From NCBI GenBank assembly GCA_045660065.1, contig JAZRDC010000118.1:1-34638 (forward strand): a stretch of DNA of 34,638 nt, written 5' to 3'. The notes under the pieces were generated by a model, which saw only the letters and a list, made by a program, of their open reading frames with translations, did no database searches and was not told the origin of the DNA. The translations under genes and the position numbers were made by a program. The DNA is from RGIG2094 sp045660065 (GTDB taxonomy: Bacteria; Bacillota; Clostridia; RGIG6154). Positions 23,887 through 31,668 of the stretch are shown in pieces. Position 1 is the stretch's first letter, and the number at the start of each line of letters is the position of its first letter.

Positions 23887-23920
23887 ACCCCCCTATGACA
23901 ATTTATTTGTCATAGGGGGT
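23887..23920. terminator. Terminator shared by micro-ORF copy 2 and barstar gene
   Basis: Stem CCCCCTATGACAA/TTGTCATAGGGGG with a short AT loop, between the + strand micro-ORF and the convergent barstar gene. An almost identical stem follows copy 3. Confidence 0.8.
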
Positions 23921-23933
23921 CTCATGTTATCTC

Positions 23934-24218
23934 TTATTTGTATACAATTATAACCTCTTCATCATATTTTTTATGCCATTCAACAAATTCGTCAAAAGTA
24001 TCTTTTAAAATTTGAAATTTCTCCTCTAAAATATCTGTTATCGCTTTTCCGCCTATAACGGTAATATGAACAGGTGTCTCCATATATCCTGTAAGCATAT
24101 CCCAGATAGCATCTAAATTTTCTCCACACCAATCGGGAAATTCAAGCCCTTTTATTATCTTTTGATAAAATTCCGATAAGTCAGTAACACCAGCTAAATC
24201 TATTGTATAATATTTCAT
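23934..24218 (-). CDS. Barstar-family ribonuclease inhibitor
   Basis: 94 residues, start ATG 24218 with GGAGG just before it. The sequence fits the barstar fold: YTIDLAGVTDLSEFYQKI with the first strand and helix, LEFPDWCGENLDAIWDML, which is the family's inhibitory helix with the conserved NLDALWD-type motif, then ITVIGGKAITD and a closing EVIIVYK strand. Barstar blocks the active site of barnase-type RNases in the cytoplasm. The upstream coupled RNase gene is decayed here, so this is now an orphan immunity gene that may still counter toxins from other cells. Confidence 0.9.
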   Translation of the reverse strand: MKYYTIDLAGVTDLSEFYQKIIKGLEFPDWCGENLDAIWDMLTGYMETPVHITVIGGKAITDILEEKFQILKDTFDEFVEWHKKYDEEVIIVYK

Positions 24219-24227
24219 ATTTACCTC

Positions 24228-24341
24228 CTAAATTATCTCTAAAAATGTATTGTAATGATCATACGTAACAAATACAAGACCATCGTTAGAATACAAAAGC
24301 CGATGGGTATTTCTGAAGCCGCCTGTATAATTTATATCTGC
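24228..24341 (-). pseudogene. Barnase-type ribonuclease, C-terminal remnant
   Basis: On the minus strand the last 37 codons before TAG 24228-24230 read ADINYTGGFRNTHRLLYSND, then GLVFVTYDHYNTFLEII. This aligns with the C-terminus of barnase (ADINYTSGFRNSDRILYSSD ... DHYQTF). The active-site Arg in GFRN and the catalytic His in DHYNTF are present. The catalytic Glu that precedes ADINY is lost: upstream, LPG-SGR-W-like pieces appear only in shifted frames, with stops. No secreted N-terminus is visible. The stop codon overlaps the barstar ribosome site, as expected for an RNase-inhibitor pair. Confidence 0.82.
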
Positions 24342-24548
24342 CACAAGCGTTACGTGACATTCAAGGACAAGTTTCATTTTACCATAAGTAAAAATGCTTG
24401 CTTGCAAGGGTATTTTTACGCAGCCGTCAATATTGCAGAATGTACGGGGAGTACATTAGCGACCACGTCGCAAAGCCTTGCAATGCAAGGCTTACTGCAT
24501 TCATTATACCCTAAAATATAAATTTTTGCAAATATCTCAAACCATTAC
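24342..24548. other. Non-coding stretch upstream of the barnase remnant
   Basis: Contains traces of the lost barnase N-terminal part in broken frames near 24342-24400 (minus strand, SIFTYGKMKL-like), then a hairpin-rich stretch with AAGCCTTGCAATGCAAGGCTT at 24473-24493 (near-perfect dyad). No intact gene. Confidence 0.45.
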
Positions 24549-24645
24549 GGCTGTAAGGCGGAAGTGATTCTCCTTAAATTACTAAGTTCGGTGAAATTAT
24601 GAACCAGTTAAATGAATTAAAAGACAAGAAAAAATTCTACTAAAA
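24549..24645 (+). repeat. 97-bp micro-ORF repeat, copy 3
   Basis: GGCTGTAAGGCGGAAGTG.TTCTCCTT as in copy 1, followed by the same leader and micro-ORF as copy 2. Confidence 0.88.
24599..24643 (+). CDS. 14-residue micro-ORF, copy 3
   Basis: ATG 24599 to TAA 24641-24643 encodes MNQLNELKDKKKFY. Differs from copy 2 by one silent change (AAT for AAC). Confidence 0.45.
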   Translation: MNQLNELKDKKKFY

Positions 24646-24647
24646 CT

Positions 24648-24682
24648 AACCCCCTATGACAAATAATTTGTCATAGGGGGTT
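24648..24682. terminator. Terminator shared by micro-ORF copy 3 and the aldo/keto reductase gene
   Basis: AACCCCCTATGACAAA and TTTGTCATAGGGGGTT form a perfect stem with an AT loop between two convergent reading frames. Nearly identical to the stem at 23887. Confidence 0.82.
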
Positions 24683-24685
24683 GGT

Positions 24686-25651
24686 TTAAAACATCAGATT
24701 TTCAAAAAAATCGTAGTCTAATTTTGTGTCTGCTCCCGAAATGGAAGAAAGCAGTTGCTGTTCGTTTTTACAGCCTACGATTGCCACCGTGTCAAAATAA
24801 GGGTTTGAAATAAGGGACGATAAAGTTGCCTGTTCCAAAGAAATTCCTTTTTCGGTGCAATATTTCATAACTTTTTCAAAACGCTCTACATTTTCAGCAC
24901 AATGATAGCGCTCTTTTGCCTTTGGTGAAAGGGCGTCGATGCCCCCTTTTGCCATTTTATACATATATCCCTTTGCCTGAGATGCGAATGCAAAAACAGG
25001 GGTTTTTGTTTCTTTATAAAAGGCGTATTCTTCCTTTGTAATTTCAACAACGTCCTGCACAATATTGATGTCAGATGCGGTCTTTGCCAATGCCCATTTG
25101 ATTTGGGATGCGCAAAAAGGGGTAAGATTATTTTTTATTGCATAATCATTTGCCTCTTTAATTCGCTTGGCCGTCCAGTTTGAGGCACCGATATTTAAAA
25201 CTTTTCCCTGCTTTATAAGTTTGTGAAGAGTTTCCATAATATCTGACACAGGAAGGTTTATGTTATCTCTGTGAAGCCACAAAATATCAACATAGTCTGT
25301 GCCTAAATCCAAAAGACTTCCCTCAACATCTTCAAAAATATCTTTTTCCGAAAGTCTCGGGATATCCATTCTCTTTGTTGAGGCAGGATGGGCGCACTTT
25401 GTGGAAATAACAAGGTCGTCTCGCTTACCTCTTTTTTTAAGCCACTTGCCAATCACCCTTTCGCTTTGCCCCGGGGTAAAATCACCCGACCATATTGAAT
25501 AACTTCTTGCAGTATCAATGGTGTTTCCACCCTGCTCTACATACAAATCAAGGAGTTTTTCACAAAGTTCAGGCTCCATTTCCGCGCCAAAACAATCGGT
25601 TCCCATAACAACCGATGTGATTTTTAAATTGCCGAATGTTTTAAATTCCAT
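24686..25651 (-). CDS. Aldo/keto reductase
   Basis: 321 residues with the AKR TIM-barrel tetrad: Asp and Tyr in GGNTIDTARSYSIW, Lys in LVISTKCAHP and His in DILWLHRDN. The NADP-site strand near the C-terminus (VAIVGCKNEQQLLSSI) is present. It reduces a carbonyl with NAD(P)H; the substrate cannot be assigned. The start is one base after the stop of HemW, so the two are co-transcribed. Confidence 0.92.
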   Translation of the reverse strand: MEFKTFGNLKITSVVMGTDCFGAEMEPELCEKLLDLYVEQGGNTIDTARSYSIWSGDFTPGQSERVIGKWLKKRGKRDDLVISTKCAHPASTKRMDIPRLSEKDIFEDVEGSLLDLGTDYVDILWLHRDNINLPVSDIMETLHKLIKQGKVLNIGASNWTAKRIKEANDYAIKNNLTPFCASQIKWALAKTASDINIVQDVVEITKEEYAFYKETKTPVFAFASQAKGYMYKMAKGGIDALSPKAKERYHCAENVERFEKVMKYCTEKGISLEQATLSSLISNPYFDTVAIVGCKNEQQLLSSISGADTKLDYDFFENLMF

Positions 25652-25652
25652 T

Positions 25653-26786
25653 TTAATCCTCCAACAAAAAGTCGCTCATTACGGAATTTGCAAGGTCAAA
25701 GCCTTTTTTACTTAAATAAATTCTGTTATTTTCTTTAATCAAAAGTCCGCATTTAACATTTTTATCAATTTCTTTTCTGAAAATTTCAAAAAAACTTTTA
25801 TTGAATTTTTCCTTGAAATCAAGATTGCTGACACCTTTTTCAAGACGCAGACCTAAAAACATAAACTCGGAAATAAGGTCTTTTTCACTTTCCTTTTCAC
25901 CTTTTTCCCAAAGAGGTTCAAAATTGTCCGCAAATTCAAGATAGTTTTCCATTTTTTCGGGATTCTGGTATCGAACTCCCTCAAAAAATGAACTTGAACC
26001 AAGACCAAAGCCAACATACTCTGTTAAATCCCAGTATTTTAAATTGTGTCTGCTTTCAAAGCCTTTTTGAGCAAAGTTTGAAATTTCGTATCTGTTATAT
26101 CCCTTTTCTTTTAAAAACTCCACCAAAAACTCATACATTTTTCGGTTCTCGGCATCATCAGGGAAGTTATATTTTTCCTGATTTTCATAAAAGTAAGTAT
26201 TTTCTTCCAATTGCAGACCGTAGGCAGAAATATGCTTCGGCTCAAATTTTACTGCATCACTTAAAGTCTTTTCCCATATTTTTTCTGTCTGGTTCGGCAC
26301 TGCAAACATAAGGTCGAAACTGATGTTTTCAAAACCTGCGATTCTTGCTGCTGCATAACATTCCATAAAATCTTTAAGATTGTGGCATCTTCCCAAAGTC
26401 TTTAAAATTTTATCGTCTAAAGACTGCACACCAAGGCTTAATCTGTTCACTCCAAGGTCTTTTAAAACCTTGAATTTTTTAAGGTTTGCAGTTTTGGGGT
26501 TGCACTCCACCGTAAACTCAGTATCAGGCAAAATATTTATGTTGTCTTTTATTGCAGTAATTATTTTTTCAAGATTTTCTTCATTCAAAAGAGTTGGCGT
26601 ACCGCCGCCAAAAAAAACAGAATCTGCATCAATCTTTTGAATTTTGCCGAAACTTTTAATTTCATTTACCAAACTTTCGGTATAAATATTTTGCACCATA
26701 TCCGATGCACAAAATGAGTTAAAATCGCAATAATTGCATTTTTTTACGCAAAAAGGGATATGAACATAAATCCCTCGATTTTTCAT
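25653..26786 (-). CDS. hemW: Radical SAM heme chaperone HemW
   Basis: 377 residues. GIYVHIPFCVKKCNYCDFNS carries the CxxxCxxC cluster with the extra C typical of HemW/HemN relatives, followed by VFFGGGTPTLL and FTVECNPKT. RISLGVQS-type motif appears as RLSLGVQSLDDKILKTLGR. HemW delivers heme to target proteins and was long mis-annotated as oxygen-independent coproporphyrinogen oxidase; the smaller size fits HemW. In many Firmicutes it lies directly after lepA, as here, but a repeat now separates them. Confidence 0.92.
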   Translation of the reverse strand: MKNRGIYVHIPFCVKKCNYCDFNSFCASDMVQNIYTESLVNEIKSFGKIQKIDADSVFFGGGTPTLLNEENLEKIITAIKDNINILPDTEFTVECNPKTANLKKFKVLKDLGVNRLSLGVQSLDDKILKTLGRCHNLKDFMECYAAARIAGFENISFDLMFAVPNQTEKIWEKTLSDAVKFEPKHISAYGLQLEENTYFYENQEKYNFPDDAENRKMYEFLVEFLKEKGYNRYEISNFAQKGFESRHNLKYWDLTEYVGFGLGSSSFFEGVRYQNPEKMENYLEFADNFEPLWEKGEKESEKDLISEFMFLGLRLEKGVSNLDFKEKFNKSFFEIFRKEIDKNVKCGLLIKENNRIYLSKKGFDLANSVMSDFLLED

Positions 26787-26895
26787 TCATATCCCTCCAG
26801 TTTTTTAAATTTCTCAATGGAAAATTACCATTTCCCATTGGTTTTTGCAAATTTGTTCAGCACCGCTTCGTAAGATTTTGCGGTTTGGCAATCTC

Positions 26896-27009
26896 TATAA
26901 TTTACGAAAAAATGCTCAGAACGGACAAACCGAACCCGAAGGCGTATTGGCTATACGCTGAGAGGTGAGGTTTGCTCCGTAGCAAAATTCATTTTGCGGT
27001 CTGGGCATT
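26896..27009 (-). repeat. Structured intergenic repeat, short inverted copy
   Basis: Read on the minus strand it starts GCCCAGACCGCAAAA, continues TTTTGCTACGGAGC, and ends with ACGCCTTCGGGT...TCCGTTCTGAGCATTTTTTC. These blocks match the two ends of the long copy at 22940-23340, so it looks like an internally deleted version in opposite orientation. It sits between lepA and hemW. Confidence 0.7.
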
Positions 27010-27017
27010 TTCCCAAT

Positions 27018-28823
27018 TTAGTCAAGTTTCAATACTGACATGAAGGCTTCCTGCGGAACCTGTACCGTTCCCACCTGACGCATACGCTTTTTACCTTCTT
27101 TTTGTTTTTCCAACAACTTTTTCTTTCTTGTGATATCACCGCCGTAGCATTTCGCCAAAACGTCTTTTCTCATAGCCTTAACGGTTTCTCTTGCAATAAT
27201 CTTATTGCCGATTGCCGCCTGAATAGGAATTTCAAACATCTGGCGTGGAATTGCTTCTTTTAATTTTTCCGCAATTCTTCTTGCTCTTGGGTATGCTTTT
27301 TCGCTATGCACAATAAATGAAAGTGCGTCAACCACATCGCCGTTTAACATAATGTCAAGTTTTACAAGGCTTGATTTTTCGTAGCCTTTAAGTTCGTAGT
27401 CAAATGAGGCATAGCCTTTTGTTCTTGACTTTAAGGCATCAAAAAAGTCGTAAATAATTTCATTAAGAGGCAACTCATAAGAAAGAGTTACTCTGTTTTC
27501 GTCTAAATAATGTGAGTTTATATATCTGCCTCTGCGTTCCTGACAAAGTTCCATAATGTTACCCATATACTCGGTTGGAAGCATAATTGATGCAGAAACC
27601 ATAGGTTCTTCCATCATAGAAATCTCAGTTGGCGACGGCATATTTGTAGGGTTGTCAAGATAAATAACCTCGCCGTCTGTTTTGGTAATTCTGTAAATAA
27701 CTGACGGTGCAGTTGTAACCAGGTCTAAGTTAAATTCTCTTTCAATTCGCTCCTGGATAATTTCCATATGAAGCAGTCCCAAAAATCCGCATCTGAAACC
27801 AAATCCAAGTGCGATTGATGTTTCAGGCTCAAATGAAAGTGCCGCGTCGTTTAACTGAAGTTTTTCCAAAGCATCACGAAGATCGCCATATTTTGAGCCG
27901 TCTGCAGGATAGATACCGCAGAAAACCATAGGGTTTACTTTTTTATAGCCCGGAAGCGGCTCTGCTGCAGGTTTACTTGCCAATGTTACAGTATCACCAA
28001 CTCGTGTGTCCTGAACATTTTTAATAGATGCTGCAATATAGCCAACTTCGCCTGCTGTGATTTCGTTTGAGGACAAGTGTCCGTTAGGGTGAAGATAACC
28101 AACCTCAACCACGTCAAACTCTTTGTTTGTTGCCATAAATCTGATGGTCTGCCCCGGTTTAAGGCTTCCCTCAACCACTCTTATATAAACGATTACGCCT
28201 TTGTACTGGTCGTAATAAGAGTCAAAAATAAGGGCTTTAAGAGGTGCATTTTTGTCCCCTTTTGGAGCAGGAACATTTTTAACAACATCTTCTAAAACAT
28301 CTTCAATACCGATACCCATTTTAGCAGAAATCAGCGGTGCTTCATCTGCAGGAATTCCGATAACATCTTCAATTTCGTTTTTAATTTCGTCAGGTCTTGC
28401 ACCGGGAAGGTCAATTTTGTTGATAACAGGCAAAAGTTCAAGGTCGTGATCAAGGGCTAAATATGTGTTTGCCAAGGTCTGAGCCTCGATACCCTGCGCC
28501 GCGTCTACTACTAAAATTGCGCCTTCGCAGGCAGCAAGGCTACGGGACACTTCGTAGTTAAAGTCAACATGACCTGGGGTGTCAATTAAGTTTAAAACAT
28601 AAGTTTCCCCGTCCTTTGCTTTATATAAAAGACGAACCGCGCGAGCCTTAATTGTAATTCCGCGCTCACGCTCAATATCCATATTATCTAAAATCTGTTC
28701 TTCCATTTCTCTTTTGGTGAGTAGTCCTGTATGTTCCAAAAGACGGTCCGCCAAAGTTGACTTACCGTGGTCGATATGTGCAATTATAGAAAAATTTCGT
28801 ATTTTATTCTGATTTTCGGACAT
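27018..28823 (-). CDS. lepA: Elongation factor 4 (LepA)
   Basis: 601 residues, the normal length. The GTPase domain shows all motifs: AHIDHGKST (G1), RGITIKARAVR (G2), IDTPGHVDF (G3), NKIDLPGA (G4) and ISAKMGIG (G5). The LepA-specific C-terminal domain ends GTVQVPQEAFMSVLKLD. EF4 acts on the ribosome, promoting back-translocation or helping initiation and assembly. Preceded by GGAGGT and a good sigma-A promoter. Confidence 0.98.
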   Translation of the reverse strand: MSENQNKIRNFSIIAHIDHGKSTLADRLLEHTGLLTKREMEEQILDNMDIERERGITIKARAVRLLYKAKDGETYVLNLIDTPGHVDFNYEVSRSLAACEGAILVVDAAQGIEAQTLANTYLALDHDLELLPVINKIDLPGARPDEIKNEIEDVIGIPADEAPLISAKMGIGIEDVLEDVVKNVPAPKGDKNAPLKALIFDSYYDQYKGVIVYIRVVEGSLKPGQTIRFMATNKEFDVVEVGYLHPNGHLSSNEITAGEVGYIAASIKNVQDTRVGDTVTLASKPAAEPLPGYKKVNPMVFCGIYPADGSKYGDLRDALEKLQLNDAALSFEPETSIALGFGFRCGFLGLLHMEIIQERIEREFNLDLVTTAPSVIYRITKTDGEVIYLDNPTNMPSPTEISMMEEPMVSASIMLPTEYMGNIMELCQERRGRYINSHYLDENRVTLSYELPLNEIIYDFFDALKSRTKGYASFDYELKGYEKSSLVKLDIMLNGDVVDALSFIVHSEKAYPRARRIAEKLKEAIPRQMFEIPIQAAIGNKIIARETVKAMRKDVLAKCYGGDITRKKKLLEKQKEGKKRMRQVGTVQVPQEAFMSVLKLD

Positions 28824-28864
28824 ATTTACCTCCGCTAAAAAATTTTCAAATTATCCTAAACTAT

Positions 28865-28893
28865 ATTATACCAATTTTTTTAACAAAACGCAA
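28865..28893 (-). promoter_or_regulatory. Sigma-A promoter of lepA
   Basis: On the minus strand, TTGCGT (28888-28893), a 17-bp spacer and TATAAT (28865-28870), close to the end of the AraC gene. Confidence 0.72.
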
Positions 28894-28894
28894 G

Positions 28895-29647
28895 TTATTT
28901 ATTAAGTGATGAAGGCGATATACCATATATTTTTTTGAACGCCTTTCCGAAATATAAAGGGTCTTTATAGCCTACCGCCTGTGCCAGTTCCTTTACCGTT
29001 GTAAAATCTCCGCAGTCAATAATTGATTTTGCGTGAGAAATTCTTTTTAAAACAATGTATTCTTTTGGGGTAGTTTTAAATCTCAGGAAAAAAAGTTCCC
29101 TGAAATATGTGTTTGAAATTCCGCAGAGAAGATGCAGTTTTTCTGCCTTTAAATTGGAATTGAACATATTGTTTTTTAGATACAAAACTGCAGGTTCAAT
29201 TAAATTAAATTTCTGTTTATCTGCGTAATTAACGCCCTCTGCATTTGACACAAAGGAAAGCAGACTGTAAAACTTTGAAATGCACTCACACTTATCGCCC
29301 AAAGTGCCGAACTTCCACAAATCAGAAAAACGGCTTTCAAAAAATTCAAGTTCTGCAAAATCTTTTAAACTGCAACAAAAAGGCTTTACATCTGAAAAAT
29401 CGCCATCAAAATTGATTGTTGTGCACACGCTTTTTTCTGTGGTCTTATATGAATACACATAGCCTTTGGGAATAAAAATCATTTCCCCTGCTTTTATTGT
29501 AACTGTTTCGTCAGGAAAATCATAAGTAATTTCGCCCGAAATCCTTATGTTAAAGCCGTTGGTTCCGCGTCCTCCAACCTTTGCCAAGGGTTTGCTCTCC
29601 CTTAAAAGCGCAGAAGTTATTTTTAAATTTTCTATATTTTCAAACAT
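28895..29647 (-). CDS. AraC-family transcriptional regulator
   Basis: 250 residues. N-terminal cupin-type sensor (ISGEITYDFPDETVTIKAGEMIFIPKGYVYSY) and C-terminal double helix-turn-helix: KLHLLCGISNTYFRELFFLR and VKELAQAVGYKDPLYFGKAF with the closing GISPSS. Divergent from the MFS transporter gene with 158 bp between them, so it probably controls the transporter. Not closely similar to the AraC protein at 8417. Confidence 0.9.
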   Translation of the reverse strand: MFENIENLKITSALLRESKPLAKVGGRGTNGFNIRISGEITYDFPDETVTIKAGEMIFIPKGYVYSYKTTEKSVCTTINFDGDFSDVKPFCCSLKDFAELEFFESRFSDLWKFGTLGDKCECISKFYSLLSFVSNAEGVNYADKQKFNLIEPAVLYLKNNMFNSNLKAEKLHLLCGISNTYFRELFFLRFKTTPKEYIVLKRISHAKSIIDCGDFTTVKELAQAVGYKDPLYFGKAFKKIYGISPSSLNK

Positions 29648-29751
29648 TACAACCCACCCTTTTTACTCATTTTAACATAAGATAGTACATCTTGCAACAT
29701 TTCTCACTTAAAATTTAGTTGTTATTTTTCCATATTGCTACTAAAATTCCA

Positions 29752-29779
29752 TTTACTTTTTAATTATTTGTGATAATAT
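29752..29779 (+). promoter_or_regulatory. Promoter of the MFS transporter
   Basis: TTTACT (29752-29757), a 16-bp spacer and TAATAT (29774-29779), 26 bases before the ATG. The ribosome site is AAAGAAGGA. Confidence 0.5.
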
Positions 29780-29805
29780 ATTATATCTAGAAAGAAGGAA
29801 TAAAA

Positions 29806-31065
29806 ATGGAAACTAAAAATTATAACAAACGAGTAGCGGTACTTTGTTTTTTGATGGTTATGATATCACTGGGGCTTTGCTCAAGCGGAAGAAGTATGTA
29901 CTTAACCGCTATTTGTGATGCTTTAGACCTTCAAAGAGGTGCTTTTTCAATAGGAACTACTTTCAGGCACGTAACAACTGCGCTTATCAACATTTGTTTT
30001 GGCGCACTGGTTATGAAATACGGCACAAAAAAACTTATGGGTGCAGGATTTTTATGTCTTATCGCTTTTGCACTTATAAATGTTTTTGCCACCGAGCTTT
30101 ATCAGTTTTATATTTCCAACATCTTTTTGGGCATCGGACTTTCCTGGTGCGGTGTTACAATGGCAAGTACAGTTGTAAACAGAACATACACAGAAAATAA
30201 GGGCAAAATTATGGGTGCGGTGCTTTCTGCCAACGGTATCGGCGGAGCATTGGCGGTACAGATTATTTCACCTATTATTTTTGCTGAAGGAAAACCATTC
30301 GGCTACAGAACTTCATACATAATGGTTGCCTGTGTTTTGTTTGTTGTTATGATGACCATTATGCTTTTGTATAAAGAAAATCCAAAGACAAAAAACATAG
30401 AAGTTGTTAAGAAAAAGAAAAAACGCGGTGCAGGCTGGATTGGTATGGATTATGCCGAAGTCGTTAAAAAGCCTTACTATTATATCGCAATTTTCTGCAT
30501 TTTCATAACAGGCGTTGCAATTACAGGAATTTCTGAAATCGCAACACCGCATATGTATGATGTTGGTTTAAGCAAGCCTTACGTTGCTATGCTTGGAAGT
30601 ATATCGTCTGTTATGCTTACAATTTCAAAGTTTTCAACAGGCATTGTATTTGATAAATTCGGAACAAAAACTTCTATGAATGTTTGTTACTCCTGCCTTG
30701 TTGTATCATTGATAGGACTTGTTCTTATAGCAAATACAACTTTTGGCAGAGGGGTTGCTCTTACAAGAAGTTTTATTGCCTCTTTTGCACTTCCTTTGGA
30801 AACTGTAATGCTTCCGTTTTTTGCAAGTGAACTTTTCGGCGACAAGCCTTTTGAAAAGGTTTTGGGTATATTTATGGCGGCAAAATACACAGGTGCTGCA
30901 TTAGGTTCACCTTTCGGAAATCTTTTGCACGACTTTTTAGGAAACTACAACCTTGCTTTTGTAATTCTCAGCATAATGACTGTATTTGTTATAATCACAA
31001 TGCAGTTTGTACTGTCCGCTGCAAACAAAGACAAACAGGTTATTTTAATGCAAATTCAAGAATAA
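29806..31065 (+). CDS. Major facilitator superfamily transporter
   Basis: 419 residues with about twelve hydrophobic segments. The first begins at VAVLCFLMVMISLGLC. The conserved loop after the second helix is present as MKYGTKKLMGAGF, and the central cytoplasmic loop is basic (NIEVVKKKKKRGAG). The second half starts near YYYIAIFCIFITGVAITG. The family moves small solutes by proton or solute coupling; the substrate is unknown, and OFA-type carboxylate porters are a possible relative. Divergent from an AraC regulator, convergent with rnmV. Confidence 0.88.
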   Translation: METKNYNKRVAVLCFLMVMISLGLCSSGRSMYLTAICDALDLQRGAFSIGTTFRHVTTALINICFGALVMKYGTKKLMGAGFLCLIAFALINVFATELYQFYISNIFLGIGLSWCGVTMASTVVNRTYTENKGKIMGAVLSANGIGGALAVQIISPIIFAEGKPFGYRTSYIMVACVLFVVMMTIMLLYKENPKTKNIEVVKKKKKRGAGWIGMDYAEVVKKPYYYIAIFCIFITGVAITGISEIATPHMYDVGLSKPYVAMLGSISSVMLTISKFSTGIVFDKFGTKTSMNVCYSCLVVSLIGLVLIANTTFGRGVALTRSFIASFALPLETVMLPFFASELFGDKPFEKVLGIFMAAKYTGAALGSPFGNLLHDFLGNYNLAFVILSIMTVFVIITMQFVLSAANKDKQVILMQIQE

Positions 31066-31075
31066 ACAATTATGA

Positions 31076-31105
31076 AAAAACTCTCACAGTTCTGTGAGAG
31101 TTTTT
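31076..31105. terminator. Bidirectional terminator overlapping the rnmV stop
   Basis: AAAAACTCTCACAG and CTGTGAGAGTTTTT form a perfect stem with a two-base loop between convergent genes. The last five codons and the stop of rnmV are inside the hairpin. Confidence 0.9.
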
Positions 31106-31668
31106 ACTATTTCTATGAACTTTTCTTTTCCGAGGAATGAGTTTACTGCCTCTAAAAATGCGTTGGCAGAAAGTTTTGACGGAAAGCCGGCTTTTTTCAT
31201 AAATTCTTTTCTTAAAGCATCAGAATCAGGACCTCCCGACAAACCACAGGCAAATAAGTCTGCCTTGGTAACAGGCTCTAAAACCTGCTTTTCACCCTCG
31301 GTACAACCTGCTTTTTTAAGGGCATCTAAAATCACATCTTTTGTCATTCCTTCAACCCCTAAAAGGCCTTCTTTTCCTGCCTTTTCTTTTCGCTTTTCCT
31401 TGCCTGCAATTTCAGGGATATAGGCGTTTTTGATATGTTTTGTATCAACCCAGCCTTTTAAGTGATTTCTTATTAAAAAGCCTGCAGAGTCAGAGTCTGT
31501 CAAAATCACAATACCCCTTTTTTGAGCATACATTTTAATAAATTCCTTTTTCTCTTTGTCCTTAAAAAGGCGGAACCCGTCTGTTGCGATAACAGTTGCG
31601 TCGATTAAAGAGTCCAGTTTTATTTTATCGTATTTTCCTTCAACAATTATAACTTCTTTTATTCTCAT
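31084..31668 (-). CDS. rnmV: Ribonuclease M5
   Basis: 194 residues. The N-terminal TOPRIM domain has the catalytic Glu in IIVEGKYDK and the D-x-D metal site in ILTDSDSAG, followed by HIKNAYIPEI and a C-terminal helical domain (GVEGMTKDVILDALKKAG). RNase M5 matures 5S rRNA in Firmicutes with ribosomal protein L18. Usually next to rsmA; here its ATG overlaps the htpG stop by one base, so it is translationally coupled to htpG. Confidence 0.93.
   Translation of the reverse strand: MRIKEVIIVEGKYDKIKLDSLIDATVIATDGFRLFKDKEKKEFIKMYAQKRGIVILTDSDSAGFLIRNHLKGWVDTKHIKNAYIPEIAGKEKRKEKAGKEGLLGVEGMTKDVILDALKKAGCTEGEKQVLEPVTKADLFACGLSGGPDSDALRKEFMKKAGFPSKLSANAFLEAVNSFLGKEKFIEIVKTLTEL

Noticed and set aside
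24255..24521. An 88-codon + strand frame
   Set aside because: It lies antisense to the barnase remnant and structured spacer, has no ribosome site and no family features; the minus-strand reading explains the region better.
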